A DNA stretch of 64,000 nt. Source: Embleya scabrispora DSM 41855 (GTDB lineage: Bacteria > Actinomycetota > Actinomycetes > Streptomycetales > Streptomycetaceae). The stretch covers positions 150-64,149 of the forward strand of contig NZ_KB889691.1 of assembly GCF_000372745.1 (NCBI RefSeq). Reading direction: 5' to 3'. The translations under genes and the position numbers were made by a program. This document shows, piece by piece, positions 25,704-35,681 of the stretch; position 1 is the stretch's first letter, and each line of letters begins with the position of its first letter. A model generated the notes under the pieces. That model was not told the DNA's origin. It saw only the letters and a program-made list of their open reading frames with translations, and searched no databases.

Positions 25704-26787
25704 TCAACAGATCCTGGGCAGTTGCTCGCCGATCGGCATGTCCAACACGCGTGTGCCGCCCAGCCCGGTGCGCGCCACCACCATCCCCGGATGCGCCGCG
25801 ACACACTCCCCGATCACCACCGCCCCCGCGCCCAGCGGATGCGCACGCATCGCCGCGAGCACCGCGTCGGCGTGCTCGCGGGGCACGAACGCGACCAGCT
25901 TGCCCTCGTTGGCCACATACAGCGGATCCAGGCCCAGGATCGCGCACGCGTTGGCCACCTGGGGCGGCACCGGAACGTCGCGTTCGGCGATCGTCACGCC
26001 GACCCCGGCCGCGGCGGCGATCTCGTTGAGCGCGGCGCCCAGGCCGCCCCGGGTGGGATCCCGCAGCACGTGCAGGTCCGGCGTGACCGCCAGCATGGCC
26101 TCGACCAGCCCACCCAGCGCGGCGCAGTCGCTGCGGATCTCCACGTCGAATTCGAGGCCCTCGCGCACGCTCATCACGGCCACGCCGTGCACGCCGATGT
26201 CGCCGCTGACGATCACCACGTCGCCCGGGGCGGCGCGCTGCGGTCGGATGTCGACGCCTGCCGGGAGCAAGCCGATCCCGGCGGTGTTGAGATAGATGCC
26301 GTCCCCGTGCCCGGCCTCGACCACCTTGGTGTCGCCGGTGGCGATCTCCACGCCGGCGGCTCGGGCCGCGTCGCCGAGCGCCTGGGCGACCCGGGCGACG
26401 ACCGACATCTCGACGCCCTCCTCCAGGATGAAACCGACGGACAGATATGCCGCCTTGGCGCCGCTCATGGCCAGGTCGTTCACCGTCCCGTTGACCGCGA
26501 GGTCGCCGATGCCGCCGCCGGGGAAGAACAGCGGACGGACCACGAACGAGTCGGTGGAAAAGGCCAGTCGGGCCCCGCCGAGGGTGATCACCGCGGAGTC
26601 GGCGAGACCGGCCAGCAAGGGTCCCCCGAACGCGGGTGCGAAGACGTGCTCGACGAGTTCGGCGGACAGCGCGCCGCCGCCGCCGTGCCCGGTCACGATC
26701 CGCGGATGGTCGCGCAACGGGGCCGGGCAGGTCCACCCGGAGAAGTCGGGCGCGGCGGGCGCGGCGACCGGAGCCAGGTCGATGAGC

Positions 26788-26795
<8 letters not shown>
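25704..26795 (-). CDS. hypE: Hydrogenase maturation protein HypE
   Basis: Dehydrates the thiocarboxamide on its own C-terminal Cys to a thiocyanate, providing the cyanide ligands of the [NiFe] site. The 363-residue protein ends with the diagnostic PRIC tail (LPRIC). It also shows [38 protein letters not shown] and [18 protein letters not shown], all typical of the AIR-synthase-like fold. The start is a TTG at 26795, overlapping the hypD end by 8 bp; GGGAGG about 9 bp upstream supports it, and no ATG or GTG is available before conserved sequence. Last gene of the hyp operon. Confidence 0.95.
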
Positions 26796-27911
<1,116 letters not shown>

Positions 27912-27915
<4 letters not shown>

Positions 27916-28259
27916 CGCCGGGCCTCCTTCGAAACGCCGTTGTGATTGGGGTCGGGGACGACCACCGGCTCCGGCCGGACGAACTCCCCGGGCGCCGCAC
28001 CGGCCGCCTCCCAGGGGTCTCCGAACTCCTCCTGGAGCAGCCCCATTTCATCGAACAGAGCAAGCGTGCGCAGGGCCGACTCCTCGTCCAGCCGTTGCAG
28101 CGCGAAGCCCACGTGCACGATGGCGTACTCACCGACGCTCAGGTCGGGGACGTACTCCAGGCACACCTCCTTGACCACGCCGCCGAAGTCGACGAGACCC
28201 ATCCGGGTTCCGTCCCGATCCTCGATGTGCGTCACTTTGCCGGGCACCGCCAGGCACAT
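27912..28259 (-). CDS. hypC: Hydrogenase assembly chaperone HypC
   Basis: Small chaperone that carries the iron centre from HypD to the hydrogenase large subunit. It begins MCLAVPGKV, the family signature, in which Cys2 becomes the N-terminal ligand after Met removal. GAGGAG precedes this ATG, and the longer open frame upstream is discarded because it would bury Cys2. At 115 residues it is longer than the usual 75-100. The extra part is an acidic/proline-rich tail ([14 protein letters not shown]) of unknown role. Confidence 0.94.
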
Positions 28260-28330
28260 GGGTCTCTCCTCGTCATCCGGCAACGACCGCGGCACGCGCG
28301 TCGTCGACTCGTGGGTCTTCGGGCGAACGT

Positions 28331-30691
28331 TCACGGGCGGGCCGGATCATCGGGCACGGGTCGACCGGCCCCGACCAGCACCTGGCCCAGCGCCAGCCCA
28401 CCGTCGTTCGGCGGCACCCGGCGATGGCGCAGCACGGTGAAGTGCCGTTCGCGCAACGCCCGCCCGCAGGCCGAGGACAGGATCGCGTTGGCGAACACGC
28501 CGCCGGTGAGCGCGACCGGCGTCGGCCCGAACCGCTCCCGCGCGTGTTCGGCCACCGCGACCACCAGGTCCACGACCGCGTGGTGAAAACGCGCCGCGAG
28601 CAGCTCCGGCTCGCTCCCGGCGCGCAGGTCGGCGATCGCCGCCGCGAACACCGGGCCGGGGTCGGCGATCAGCGGATCGTCCTCGCCGTCCCCCGGGAGC
28701 AGCCCGAACGTGTACCCCGGGACCGGTCCGGGCCGCCGAACGGCCGCGCCCTCCAACTCGATCGCCGCCTGCGCCTCGTACCCGGCCAGGTGGCAGACGC
28801 CGATCAGCGACGCGAACGCGTCGAAGAGCCGACCCATGCTGGAGGTGGGCACGCAGTTCAGGTCGCGTTCGAGCTGGCGCGCCAACACCCGGCGTTCCTC
28901 GTCCGATCCGGCTCGCACGCACGGCAGGTCGTCCGCCCACTCGATCCCGGCAGCGTGCAGGTGAGCCAGCGCCATCCGATACGGGCGGGCCACCGCCGCG
29001 TCGCCCCCGGCCAGCGGCGCGTAGCGCAGGTGCGCCACCCGCTGGAAGCCGGCGTAGTCGGCGAGCAGGAACTCCCCGCCCCAGATCGCGCCGTCGTCCC
29101 CGTAGCCGGTCCCGTCGAAGGCGACGCCCAGCACCGGCGCGGTGCCGTGCGATCCGTGTTCGGCCATCGCGGCGGCGATGTGCGCGTGATGGTGCTGGAC
29201 CAGACGCACCGGCCGCCGTGCCGCGGCGCGGCGCGCCCAGCCGGTGGACCGATAGCCCGGATGGCGATCGGCGACCAGTACTTCGGGACGCACGCCGGTG
29301 ACCGCGCCCAGATGCTCCACCGCGTGCTCGAACGCACGCTGCGTGGCCAGGTCGTCCATGTCGCCGACATGCCCGGACAACCACGCCTCGCGCCCCTCGG
29401 CCAGCGCGAACGTGTTCTTCAGGTCCCCGCCGACGGCGAGTGTCGCGGGCACTGCCACCGGCAGCCGGATCGACAGCGGAGCCCAGCCCCGGGAACGCCG
29501 GACGAACAGCGGTTCGCCGTCCACGACCCGCACCACCGAGTCGTCCAGCGGCACCCGGATCGCCCGGTCGTGGGTGAGCCAGCCGTCGGCGAGTGGTGCG
29601 AGCCGGGTCAACGCCTCGGCGTCATCGGTCACGATCGGCTCGCCGGCCGCATTGCCGCTGGTGAGCACGAGCAGGCGCGGCCCGGGCCGATCGTCGAGCA
29701 GCCCCAGGAGCAGGTGGTGCAGGGGCGTGTACGGCAACATGAAGCCCAGGTCGGGGCAGCGCGGGGCGATCGCCTCCGGCAGTGCGGACCGGGCCGCCCG
29801 GCGGCGCCGGAGCAGCACGATCGGTCGGGCGGCACCGGTGAGCAACTCGCGCTCCGCGTCCCCGATCGCGGCATGCGGCTCGATCTCGGCGAGGCTACGG
29901 GCCAGCAGCGCGAAGGGCTTGTCGCCGCGCCCCTTGCGCTCGCGCAGCCGCACTACCGCGTCCTCGTCGGCCGCGTCGCAGGCCAGGTGGTAGCCGCCGA
30001 TGCCCTTGACCGCCAGGATCGCCCCCTCGGCGAGCATCCGGCGGGCCTCCTCCAGCGTGCCGAAGCCGATCGGCGCCCCGTCCGCGCCGACCAGGGACAG
30101 CCGGGGCCCGCAGGCGTGGCACGCGATGGGTTGTGCGTGGAAGCGTCGGTCGCTCGGATCGGTGTACTCCCGGGCGCAGTCCGCGCACATCGGGAACTCG
30201 GCCATCGTGGTGTGCGCACGGTCGTAGGGCAGTGCGGTGACGATGGTGAAGCGTGGGCCGCAGTCGGTGCACGTGATGAACGGGTGCAGGTGGCGGCGAT
30301 CGGTGGGGTCCGCCAGCTCGGCCAGGCAGGGCGCGCACGTGGCGACGTCCGGTGGGATCTGGGTACGCTGCGTGGCGCCCGACTCCGGCGGTGCGGACGC
30401 CACGATCGCGAACCCGGTGTCGCCGCCGATCTCGAGTTCCTCGTGGGTGATCGACTCGACCGAGGCCAGCGCGGGCGCGTCGGTGTCGATCCGCCGGCAG
30501 AAGGCGGCCACCTCGGCCGACCGGCCCTCGATCTCCACCAGCACGCCCGCACCGGTGTTGGTGACATGGCCGGCCAGGCCCAGCTCGGTGGCCAACGTGT
30601 AGACGAACGGCCGGAAACCCACGCCCTGCACGGTGCCCCGCACGGTGATTCGACGACGCTGTGCGACGTCGGCCTGCCCCCCGGCGGTCAA
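28331..30691 (-). CDS. hypF: Carbamoyltransferase HypF
   Basis: Uses carbamoyl phosphate to carbamoylate the C-terminal Cys of HypE, the source of cyanide ligands. The 786 residues show the standard order: acylphosphatase domain (VRGTVQGVGFRPFVY), paired zinc-finger Cys motifs (CAPCLAEL, CTDCG, CADCAREY, CHACG), YrdC-like domain (AVKGIGGYHLACDA) and Kae1-like domain (VQHHHAHIAAAMAEHG, VALTGGVFANAIL). The TTG at 30691 is preferred: it overlaps the hypB stop as TTGA and has GGGGGAG 6 bp upstream. A GTG nine codons earlier is the alternative. Confidence 0.95.
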   Translation of the reverse strand: MTAGGQADVAQRRRITVRGTVQGVGFRPFVYTLATELGLAGHVTNTGAGVLVEIEGRSAEVAAFCRRIDTDAPALASVESITHEELEIGGDTGFAIVASAPPESGATQRTQIPPDVATCAPCLAELADPTDRRHLHPFITCTDCGPRFTIVTALPYDRAHTTMAEFPMCADCAREYTDPSDRRFHAQPIACHACGPRLSLVGADGAPIGFGTLEEARRMLAEGAILAVKGIGGYHLACDAADEDAVVRLRERKGRGDKPFALLARSLAEIEPHAAIGDAERELLTGAARPIVLLRRRRAARSALPEAIAPRCPDLGFMLPYTPLHHLLLGLLDDRPGPRLLVLTSGNAAGEPIVTDDAEALTRLAPLADGWLTHDRAIRVPLDDSVVRVVDGEPLFVRRSRGWAPLSIRLPVAVPATLAVGGDLKNTFALAEGREAWLSGHVGDMDDLATQRAFEHAVEHLGAVTGVRPEVLVADRHPGYRSTGWARRAAARRPVRLVQHHHAHIAAAMAEHGSHGTAPVLGVAFDGTGYGDDGAIWGGEFLLADYAGFQRVAHLRYAPLAGGDAAVARPYRMALAHLHAAGIEWADDLPCVRAGSDEERRVLARQLERDLNCVPTSSMGRLFDAFASLIGVCHLAGYEAQAAIELEGAAVRRPGPVPGYTFGLLPGDGEDDPLIADPGPVFAAAIADLRAGSEPELLAARFHHAVVDLVVAVAEHARERFGPTPVALTGGVFANAILSSACGRALRERHFTVLRHRRVPPNDGGLALGQVLVGAGRPVPDDPARP

Positions 30692-31548
30692 GACGGCTCC
30701 CCCGCCGGCGCGGGCCACCGGTCGAACCCGTGGTCGTCCTCGTGTGTGTGAGCGGGGTCCCCGTGCCCCTGCCCGTACTCGTGCTCGTACGGGTGGGCGT
30801 GATCATGCCCGTTTCGGTGTCCGTGGTCCGGCGACCCGCCGTGCCCGTGCCCGTCCGCCGCGTGCCGCGCCATGACCGGCGTGTGCACCGCGGCGCCGTC
30901 GAGCACCGCGAGTGCACGTGCCAGCAGATCACCCACACCACGGCCGGTCCTGGCCGACGTGAACAGCACCTCGACCCCGGGGTTGACCCGCCGGACATTC
31001 GCCAGGAACGCGAGTTCGTCGAACTCGACCGCCTCGGCGAGGTCGGTCTTGGTCAACACCACCAGGTTCGCCAGGCCGAACGCGGACGGATACTTGAGCG
31101 GCTTGTCCTCCCCCTCGGTCACCGACGCGAGCGCGACCCGCAAGCTCTCGCCCAGGTCGTAGGAGGCCGGGCAGACCAGGTTGCCGACGTTCTCCACGAA
31201 CAACAGCCGGGTCCGCGTCGGCAGCCAGCCGGTGAGCTGCCGGCGCAACATCGCGGCCTCCAGGTGGCACAACCCGTCGGTGAGGACCTGCTTGACCGGC
31301 GCGCCGGCCCGGGCCAGCCGCGTCGCGTCGTTGTCGGTGGCCAGGTCGGCGGTCAACGCCGCCACCGGAACGCCGCGTTCGCCGGCCAGGCGCAGTTCCG
31401 CCTCCAGCAGCGCGGTCTTACCACTGCCGGGGCTGGACAGCAGGTTGATCGCGATCACCCCGCGCGCGGTCAGCTCGGCGCGCAGGTCGCTCGCACCGCG
31501 ATCGTTGTGGGCGAGTACGGCCTGCCGCAACTCGTCGACTCGGCACAT
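30688..31548 (-). CDS. hypB: Hydrogenase nickel incorporation GTPase HypB with C-terminal histidine-rich tail
   Basis: Metal-binding GTPase that helps HypA insert nickel. 286 residues. The GTPase has NLLSSPGSGKTALL (P-loop), VENVGNLVCPASYDLGE (with the interdomain nickel/zinc Cys) and LTKTDLAEAVEFD (base recognition). In many HypB proteins a histidine-rich nickel-storage segment precedes the GTPase. Here it is C-terminal, about residues 228-277, with repeated HGH, HDH and HEHE-type patterns (HGHGGSPDHGHRNGHDH). The N-terminus is correspondingly short. The gene follows hypA after 6 bp. Confidence 0.95.
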   Translation of the reverse strand: MCRVDELRQAVLAHNDRGASDLRAELTARGVIAINLLSSPGSGKTALLEAELRLAGERGVPVAALTADLATDNDATRLARAGAPVKQVLTDGLCHLEAAMLRRQLTGWLPTRTRLLFVENVGNLVCPASYDLGESLRVALASVTEGEDKPLKYPSAFGLANLVVLTKTDLAEAVEFDELAFLANVRRVNPGVEVLFTSARTGRGVGDLLARALAVLDGAAVHTPVMARHAADGHGHGGSPDHGHRNGHDHAHPYEHEYGQGHGDPAHTHEDDHGFDRWPAPAGEPS

Positions 31549-31554
31549 GACGGA

Positions 31555-31944
31555 TCAACCCTCCTGAATGGCCTCGGCGTATCCGACGTCCTCGACCGGG
31601 TCGGCCCAGCACACGTCGAGAATCTGCAACTCGCGTCCGCACAGCAGTTCGGCTGTCGCTCCCGCGCACTGGGGACAGCACAGGTCCGGCGGCATGCCCA
31701 CCGCCCACTCCACGGCGCACGCCGCGCAGCGGGCCCGGCCGGGGACGATCTCGATCACCAACTCGGCATCGCGCAGCACCGTTTCGGCACGCGCGACCTC
31801 GAAGGCGAAGGCCAGTGCGTCGGGAACCACACCGGCTAGTTCCCCGACCCGCAGCCGTACGCTCAGCGCGGCGCGGTCGCCGATGCGCGCGGCAGCCGCC
31901 TCGACCTGTTCGACGGCGGCCATCGCAATCGACATCTCGTGCAT
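31555..31944 (-). CDS. hypA: Hydrogenase nickel insertion protein HypA
   Basis: Nickel metallochaperone, 129 residues. It starts MHEMSIA, where His2 and Glu3 help bind nickel. A zinc finger follows with RCAACAVEW and CCPQCAGA, the two CxxC motifs. ELQILDVCW ends the conserved core, and a short acidic tail follows. The ATG at 31944 is supported by GGAGGG 5 bp upstream. A longer in-frame start is rejected because the family always begins MHE. It opens the hyp block, separated by about 190 bp from the structural-accessory block. Confidence 0.94.
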   Translation of the reverse strand: MHEMSIAMAAVEQVEAAAARIGDRAALSVRLRVGELAGVVPDALAFAFEVARAETVLRDAELVIEIVPGRARCAACAVEWAVGMPPDLCCPQCAGATAELLCGRELQILDVCWADPVEDVGYAEAIQEG

Positions 31945-32115
31945 CGGCCCTCCGCTGGTTCGCCGGTCCCGCGCTTCGACCCACCGGCTCGGCCTGCCCG
32001 AGCCCGGGGCTCCATTACAGGCGCGGCCGGCGATTTGTCCCGACACCCACGCCGTGGCCGACGCCCGGCGTACACCATTCGCCGCAACCCGGTGGGGCCG
32101 GCCGGGTATCGAGCG

Positions 32116-32137
32116 GGCCGGCCCACGCGGGCCGGCC
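32116..32137 (-). terminator. Hairpin between the hydrogenase structural/accessory block and hypA
   Basis: GGCCGGCCC and GGGCCGGCC form a perfect 9-bp stem with an ACGC loop. The hairpin starts at the stop codon of the 32-residue membrane protein, so it could end or thin out the upstream transcript before hypA. The remaining ~170 bp before hypA could hold a separate promoter; no clear hexamers were recognised. Confidence 0.6.
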
Positions 32138-32235
32138 TACATGGCGCGCATCCGCAGATAGCGCTGGATGTCGGCCCGATTCACGAGCACGCCCAGCCCC
32201 AACAGAAGCACTCCGCCGATCAGGACCCTTCGCAT
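32137..32235 (-). CDS. 32-residue membrane peptide of hydrogenase locus (DUF6893-like)
   Basis: A very short gene that an ordinary length cut-off misses. It encodes 32 residues: a basic start (MRRVLIGG), one hydrophobic segment (VLLLGLGVLV) and a basic amphipathic end (DIQRYLRMRAM). GAGAGGTGCCGGT lies just before the ATG at 32235. The gene starts inside the end of the peptidase gene (16-bp overlap). It resembles the DUF6893 family of tiny proteins seen in actinomycete hydrogenase loci, which typically end in an RYLRIRRM-like motif. It might anchor the soluble hydrogenase to the membrane; that role is speculation. Confidence 0.72.
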   Translation of the reverse strand: MRRVLIGGVLLLGLGVLVNRADIQRYLRMRAM

Positions 32236-32915
32236 ACCGGCACCTCTCCGGAATCGGAATCGCAACCGCGCACCGCGTCCACGGCGGCGGGTCGTGCATC
32301 GACCGGGTCCGGCGCGTCCGGCGTACCGGCTCGCGCGCGGACCGTTGGTTCGACCGCTCGTTCGGCCGCCTGCCCGGCCGGCCGGTCGGCCTTGCGCTCG
32401 GCCGGTTCCCGGTGCCGCAGCACCCGCAGGATCAGCGCGACCGCCTCGTCCACGGCGGCCGCCACAGGCGGGCTGAGCCCCACCCGCTCGTTCAGGTCGG
32501 CCGGTTCACAGCCGACCACAAGCACCCGGCGCGGCGGCGTGCCGCCGGTGCCCGCGCTCAGCGTGCCCAGCAGTGCGAGCACCGCGTCGGGCCCCATCCG
32601 GTGGCCGTCCAGCAGCGCCGACCCCGCTTCCACCGAGCCCGGTACGGCGGCCTCGATCAGGTACACCGTGCCCGGTTCGCCGCCGCGTGCGGTGGCGTCC
32701 ACCAGGATCAACGTGTCGTAGCCTTCCAGGAGTTGGTAGGCGAGGTGCACACCGCGCACGCCGAAGTCGACCACCTCGGCGCCGGCCGGCAACTGGTGTG
32801 CGGCGATCCTGCCGACGGTCTCCACCCCGAATCCGTCATCACCGAGGAAGATGTTGCCGACCCCGGCGACGAGCACGCGCTCGACGCCGTCGGTCGGCTC
32901 GTCGCGGCCGGTCAT
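32220..32915 (-). CDS. Hydrogenase maturation endopeptidase (HyaD/HycI family)
   Basis: Nickel-sensing protease that removes the C-terminal extension of the hydrogenase large subunit. Key features are VLVAGVGNIFLGDDGFG at the N-terminus (metal-binding Asp/Glu-type loop), VVDFGVRGVHLAYQLLEGY and DTLILVDATARGGEPG, then DGHRMGP with the conserved His. At 231 residues it exceeds the usual 150-180 because of a ~60-residue Ala/Pro/Arg-rich C-terminal tail without recognisable motifs. Its ATG overlaps the upstream stop as ATGA. Its presence fits the large subunit here, which still carries a cleavable tail. Confidence 0.92.
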   Translation of the reverse strand: MTGRDEPTDGVERVLVAGVGNIFLGDDGFGVETVGRIAAHQLPAGAEVVDFGVRGVHLAYQLLEGYDTLILVDATARGGEPGTVYLIEAAVPGSVEAGSALLDGHRMGPDAVLALLGTLSAGTGGTPPRRVLVVGCEPADLNERVGLSPPVAAAVDEAVALILRVLRHREPAERKADRPAGQAAERAVEPTVRARAGTPDAPDPVDARPAAVDAVRGCDSDSGEVPVCEGS

Positions 32916-34321
32916 TCGTCCTCCGGGAGGGTGAGTTCGTCGGGTCGGAAGTACAGGAACCGGCCCTGTGCACGCCGGATGTCCGCGCCTGGGTCGTCCG
33001 CCACGGTCACCGCGACGTGCACCGCGCCGTCGACGTCGTGCAGCACCGCCTCGACCACCGCGTCCCGGCCGTGTAGGAACAGGTCCTGGGCGTCGGTACG
33101 GCGCGATCCCGGCCGCAACCGCACCCGACTGCCCGCCCCAACCGAACGCCCGTCCAGCAAAACCCGATCCGAACCGGGATCGAACCCGGCGTCGCTCGCC
33201 GGATCCCACCAGGGCCGGTCGCCCCCCGACACGAACGGATCCGCCGCGTCGGGTTCGGCCAGGGTCGTCGGCGCACCCGGCCCGCTGCCCTCGCGCAGCG
33301 CCCGCACCGCGCCGTGCAGCCGGTCCCACACCTCCGGGGGCAGCGAGTCGACCAGGTCCACGGCGGCGCCCGCTCGGACGTCGGTGCCGCGCGCCTCGCG
33401 CTTCTCCCGCTCGGTCAGCGCCGACGTGCGCAGCGCGAGAATCTCGTCGATCTCGGTCGCGTCGTAGAGCGCGCCCAGGCTCTCCGGGGCCACCTGCGGG
33501 TGATCCTCCAAGATGATCGGCGAGGACAACACCACGTCGTCCCGCTCCCCGACCAGCACCGGCCAGGTCCGCAGATTGACGCACGTCGCCGCGGCGGCCC
33601 GGGCCCACTCCGGCGGATCGGTCATCGACAGGAACGACCCGGCGTCCACCCCGAGCAGCACGTGCGCCGACACCAGCGCGTAGCGCAGCGCCGCGTCCCG
33701 GTCGGCACCCGGATCCGGCGTCCAGCCGACGGTGTTCGCCACCTCGACGGTGAGTTTGAGCGTGCGGTACGGGCCGGGGATCTCGGCGGTCCGCAGCCGG
33801 ATCACTCCCTCCGCCCGGGCCCGCCGGCGGACCATCCGACCGAGCACCCGGCCGTCGAGCTCGACCGCCTCGCTGTCCTCGTGCTCGTCCCGCTCGAACG
33901 GCACGACCAGCCCATCACCGGCCAAATTCGCTACTGGCACCACGAGTTCGACCCGCTCCTCGATGCCTTCGTCCCACGGCACGAGCACCCTGTCGGGCAG
34001 TTCCAACTCGTCCACCGAGGTGAATCCGCCGTCGGGACCTGCCTGTTGCACCGTGCGTCGTCGCGCATGCAGGAAGCGCAGCTCGACCGAGAGGTTCGCG
34101 CCGTCACGCGGTTCGATCAGGCACTCGGTGCGCTGGTCGTGGTGTTCGCCGCTGCCCTGCCCCCAGGCGGGCGGCACCAGGACGCCGAACTGCCAGCGCA
34201 TCCGGTTCTTGGCGGCCGAGGCCCGGTACGGGTAGAGCACGTAGCCCTCGAACAGGACGGCGTCGGCGATCTGTCGAGCGGCGGCGAACCGCTCCTCGGT
34301 GGCGAGCCCGGACGGTGTCAT
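32912..34321 (-). CDS. Uncharacterised conserved protein of actinobacterial hydrogenase loci
   Basis: 469-residue soluble protein I cannot assign to a named enzyme. Visible landmarks are VLFEGYVLYPYRASAAKNR near residue 25 and QRTECLIEP soon after. There is a long middle part rich in beta-strand-like segments (LPDRVLVPWDEGIEERVEL, FERDEHEDSEAVELDGRVL). Near residues 250-310 are FLSMTDPPEWARAAAATC and WPVLVGERDDVVLSSPIIL. The acidic C-terminus ends RPDELTLPEDE. It has no signal peptide or membrane segment. It is coupled on both sides (ATGA overlaps) to DUF6084 and the peptidase, so it is almost certainly part of hydrogenase assembly or electron transfer. Confidence 0.8.
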   Translation of the reverse strand: MTPSGLATEERFAAARQIADAVLFEGYVLYPYRASAAKNRMRWQFGVLVPPAWGQGSGEHHDQRTECLIEPRDGANLSVELRFLHARRRTVQQAGPDGGFTSVDELELPDRVLVPWDEGIEERVELVVPVANLAGDGLVVPFERDEHEDSEAVELDGRVLGRMVRRRARAEGVIRLRTAEIPGPYRTLKLTVEVANTVGWTPDPGADRDAALRYALVSAHVLLGVDAGSFLSMTDPPEWARAAAATCVNLRTWPVLVGERDDVVLSSPIILEDHPQVAPESLGALYDATEIDEILALRTSALTEREKREARGTDVRAGAAVDLVDSLPPEVWDRLHGAVRALREGSGPGAPTTLAEPDAADPFVSGGDRPWWDPASDAGFDPGSDRVLLDGRSVGAGSRVRLRPGSRRTDAQDLFLHGRDAVVEAVLHDVDGAVHVAVTVADDPGADIRRAQGRFLYFRPDELTLPEDE

Positions 34322-35034
34322 CGCACGATCCCCTCGGTGTCGCCGCTGCGATCCGGCGCGCGGTCGCGGCCGGCCGCGACACCGAGGATGCGCTCGGACG
34401 CGGAGTCGGGTTCGGCCGCCGCCAGCAGGGCTCGCATCGTGGCCTCCCAGGAGGGCAGCGCATGCCGGGACCGGTAGGCGAGCAGCGCGTCCATGCCCTC
34501 GCGCGGCAGGCGCAGCCAGCCGCAGCCGGGGAAGTGCTGCTCGATCATCTCCTGCCACACGGCCACCGGCATGCGGCATACGGCCTCCTTGTGCCAGGGC
34601 ACCGGTTCGACCCCGAAGCCGCCGGGGCCGGTGAACGCGGTCCCGGAGAAGAGCATCAGCAGCGGCACCTCGCCCTCGCCCAATGCGTGGAAGTAGCGGG
34701 AGGAGGCGATGTCCATGTCGTAGGTGCACGGCACCACCAGGTCCACCTCGGTCTCCCCGGTGAAGCCCGGCGCGGTCAACGCCACCTGGGCGAACCGGAT
34801 CGGGTGCAGCGTGCTGCCCCAGCGGGATCGTTCGCCGAACAGCACGTCCAGCCGGTCGCCCTCGACCGCGCCGTAGCGGCGCCGGGCCGGCTCGATCCGC
34901 AGTTGCACGTGCAGCGCGAGTGCGTGCACCCGGGCCTGCTCGGCGGCGGTGATCCGCAGCCGGAAGACCAGGGTGGGGCCCGCCGCGTAGCCGTCCGCAC
35001 GCACTCCGACGCAGGAGAAGTCCAACTCGGTCAC
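34318..35034 (-). CDS. DUF6084 family protein of hydrogenase locus
   Basis: 238-residue protein of unknown function that I recognise as the DUF6084 type found with group 1h-like hydrogenases. It starts ELDFSCVGVRADGYAAGPT and continues with a beta-rich core (LVFRLRITAAE, LALHVQLRIEPARR, LVVPCTYDMDIASSRYF). FHALGEGEVPLLMLFSG is a distinctive middle motif. No metal-binding Cys cluster, signal peptide or membrane helix is visible. It is read from a GTG with a GTGA overlap to DUF5947 upstream and an ATGA overlap to the 469-residue gene downstream. Confidence 0.8.
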   Translation of the reverse strand: MTELDFSCVGVRADGYAAGPTLVFRLRITAAEQARVHALALHVQLRIEPARRRYGAVEGDRLDVLFGERSRWGSTLHPIRFAQVALTAPGFTGETEVDLVVPCTYDMDIASSRYFHALGEGEVPLLMLFSGTAFTGPGGFGVEPVPWHKEAVCRMPVAVWQEMIEQHFPGCGWLRLPREGMDALLAYRSRHALPSWEATMRALLAAAEPDSASERILGVAAGRDRAPDRSGDTEGIVR

Positions 35035-35681
35035 GGCAGTTCGTCCCTTCCGGGCACCCGAGCCCGCGAGCGCACGTCGGCGAAGAACGCGGCCAGGTCG
35101 GCGCGCGCCTCGGCACCGCCGTCGAAGCCCTGCCAATGCAGTCGCATCCGGCCCACCAGCGCGTAGCAGACGTCGACCGGAACCAGGAAGCACTCGCTCG
35201 CCCCGTCGGTGCGGCGCAACAGCAGCGCCTCGACGTCGGCGTGCAGCAGTCGGGCGAGCCGACTCTCACCGAGCACCGCCTGCCACAGGTCCGGGTCCAG
35301 GTCGCTTTCGGTGGCGCCGGCCGGGCTGGGGTAGAACGCGACCAGCCGGTCCGCCGCGGCGTTGCGCAGGAAGAACGCCATCCCGACCGGAATCTGCAGG
35401 GCATCCCACGCGCCGTCGTCCAGGCTGTGGTCGGGGTCGACGAGGTAGCGCTCGGGCACGGCCCGGTGGCGACCGCCGGCCGCGCCGCGCTGCTCGAACA
35501 ACAGGGCGCAGCCGCGGCACGCGCAGGCCAGGACCCGGGCCTCGGTGTCGACGAGGTGGCGATGTCCCGGGCCGACCTCCTCGGCGCACAACTCGCAGCG
35601 TTCCGGCCGCGGTCCGGCCGGGCGGCGGAATCGGCGCAGCCCGGTCGCCGGCCGCGTACTCGTCCGGGGTGGCGCGCTCAC
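35031..35681 (-). CDS. DUF5947 family protein with rubredoxin-like cysteine pairs
   Basis: 216-residue protein of the DUF5947 type. Near the N-terminus are RCELCAEEVGPGHRHL and then VLACACRGCALLFEQ, two Cys pairs spaced like a rubredoxin or zinc ribbon. The rest resembles conserved hydrogenase-locus proteins (QIPVGMAFFLRNAAADRLV, FYPSPAGATESDLD, FLVPVDVCYALVGRMRLHW). A single iron or zinc bound by the four Cys is plausible, making it a candidate electron carrier or assembly factor. The GTG at 35681 overlaps the NifU-like stop as GTGA; the longer frame upstream overlaps that gene and is dropped. Confidence 0.8.
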   Translation of the reverse strand: MSAPPRTSTRPATGLRRFRRPAGPRPERCELCAEEVGPGHRHLVDTEARVLACACRGCALLFEQRGAAGGRHRAVPERYLVDPDHSLDDGAWDALQIPVGMAFFLRNAAADRLVAFYPSPAGATESDLDPDLWQAVLGESRLARLLHADVEALLLRRTDGASECFLVPVDVCYALVGRMRLHWQGFDGGAEARADLAAFFADVRSRARVPGRDELP

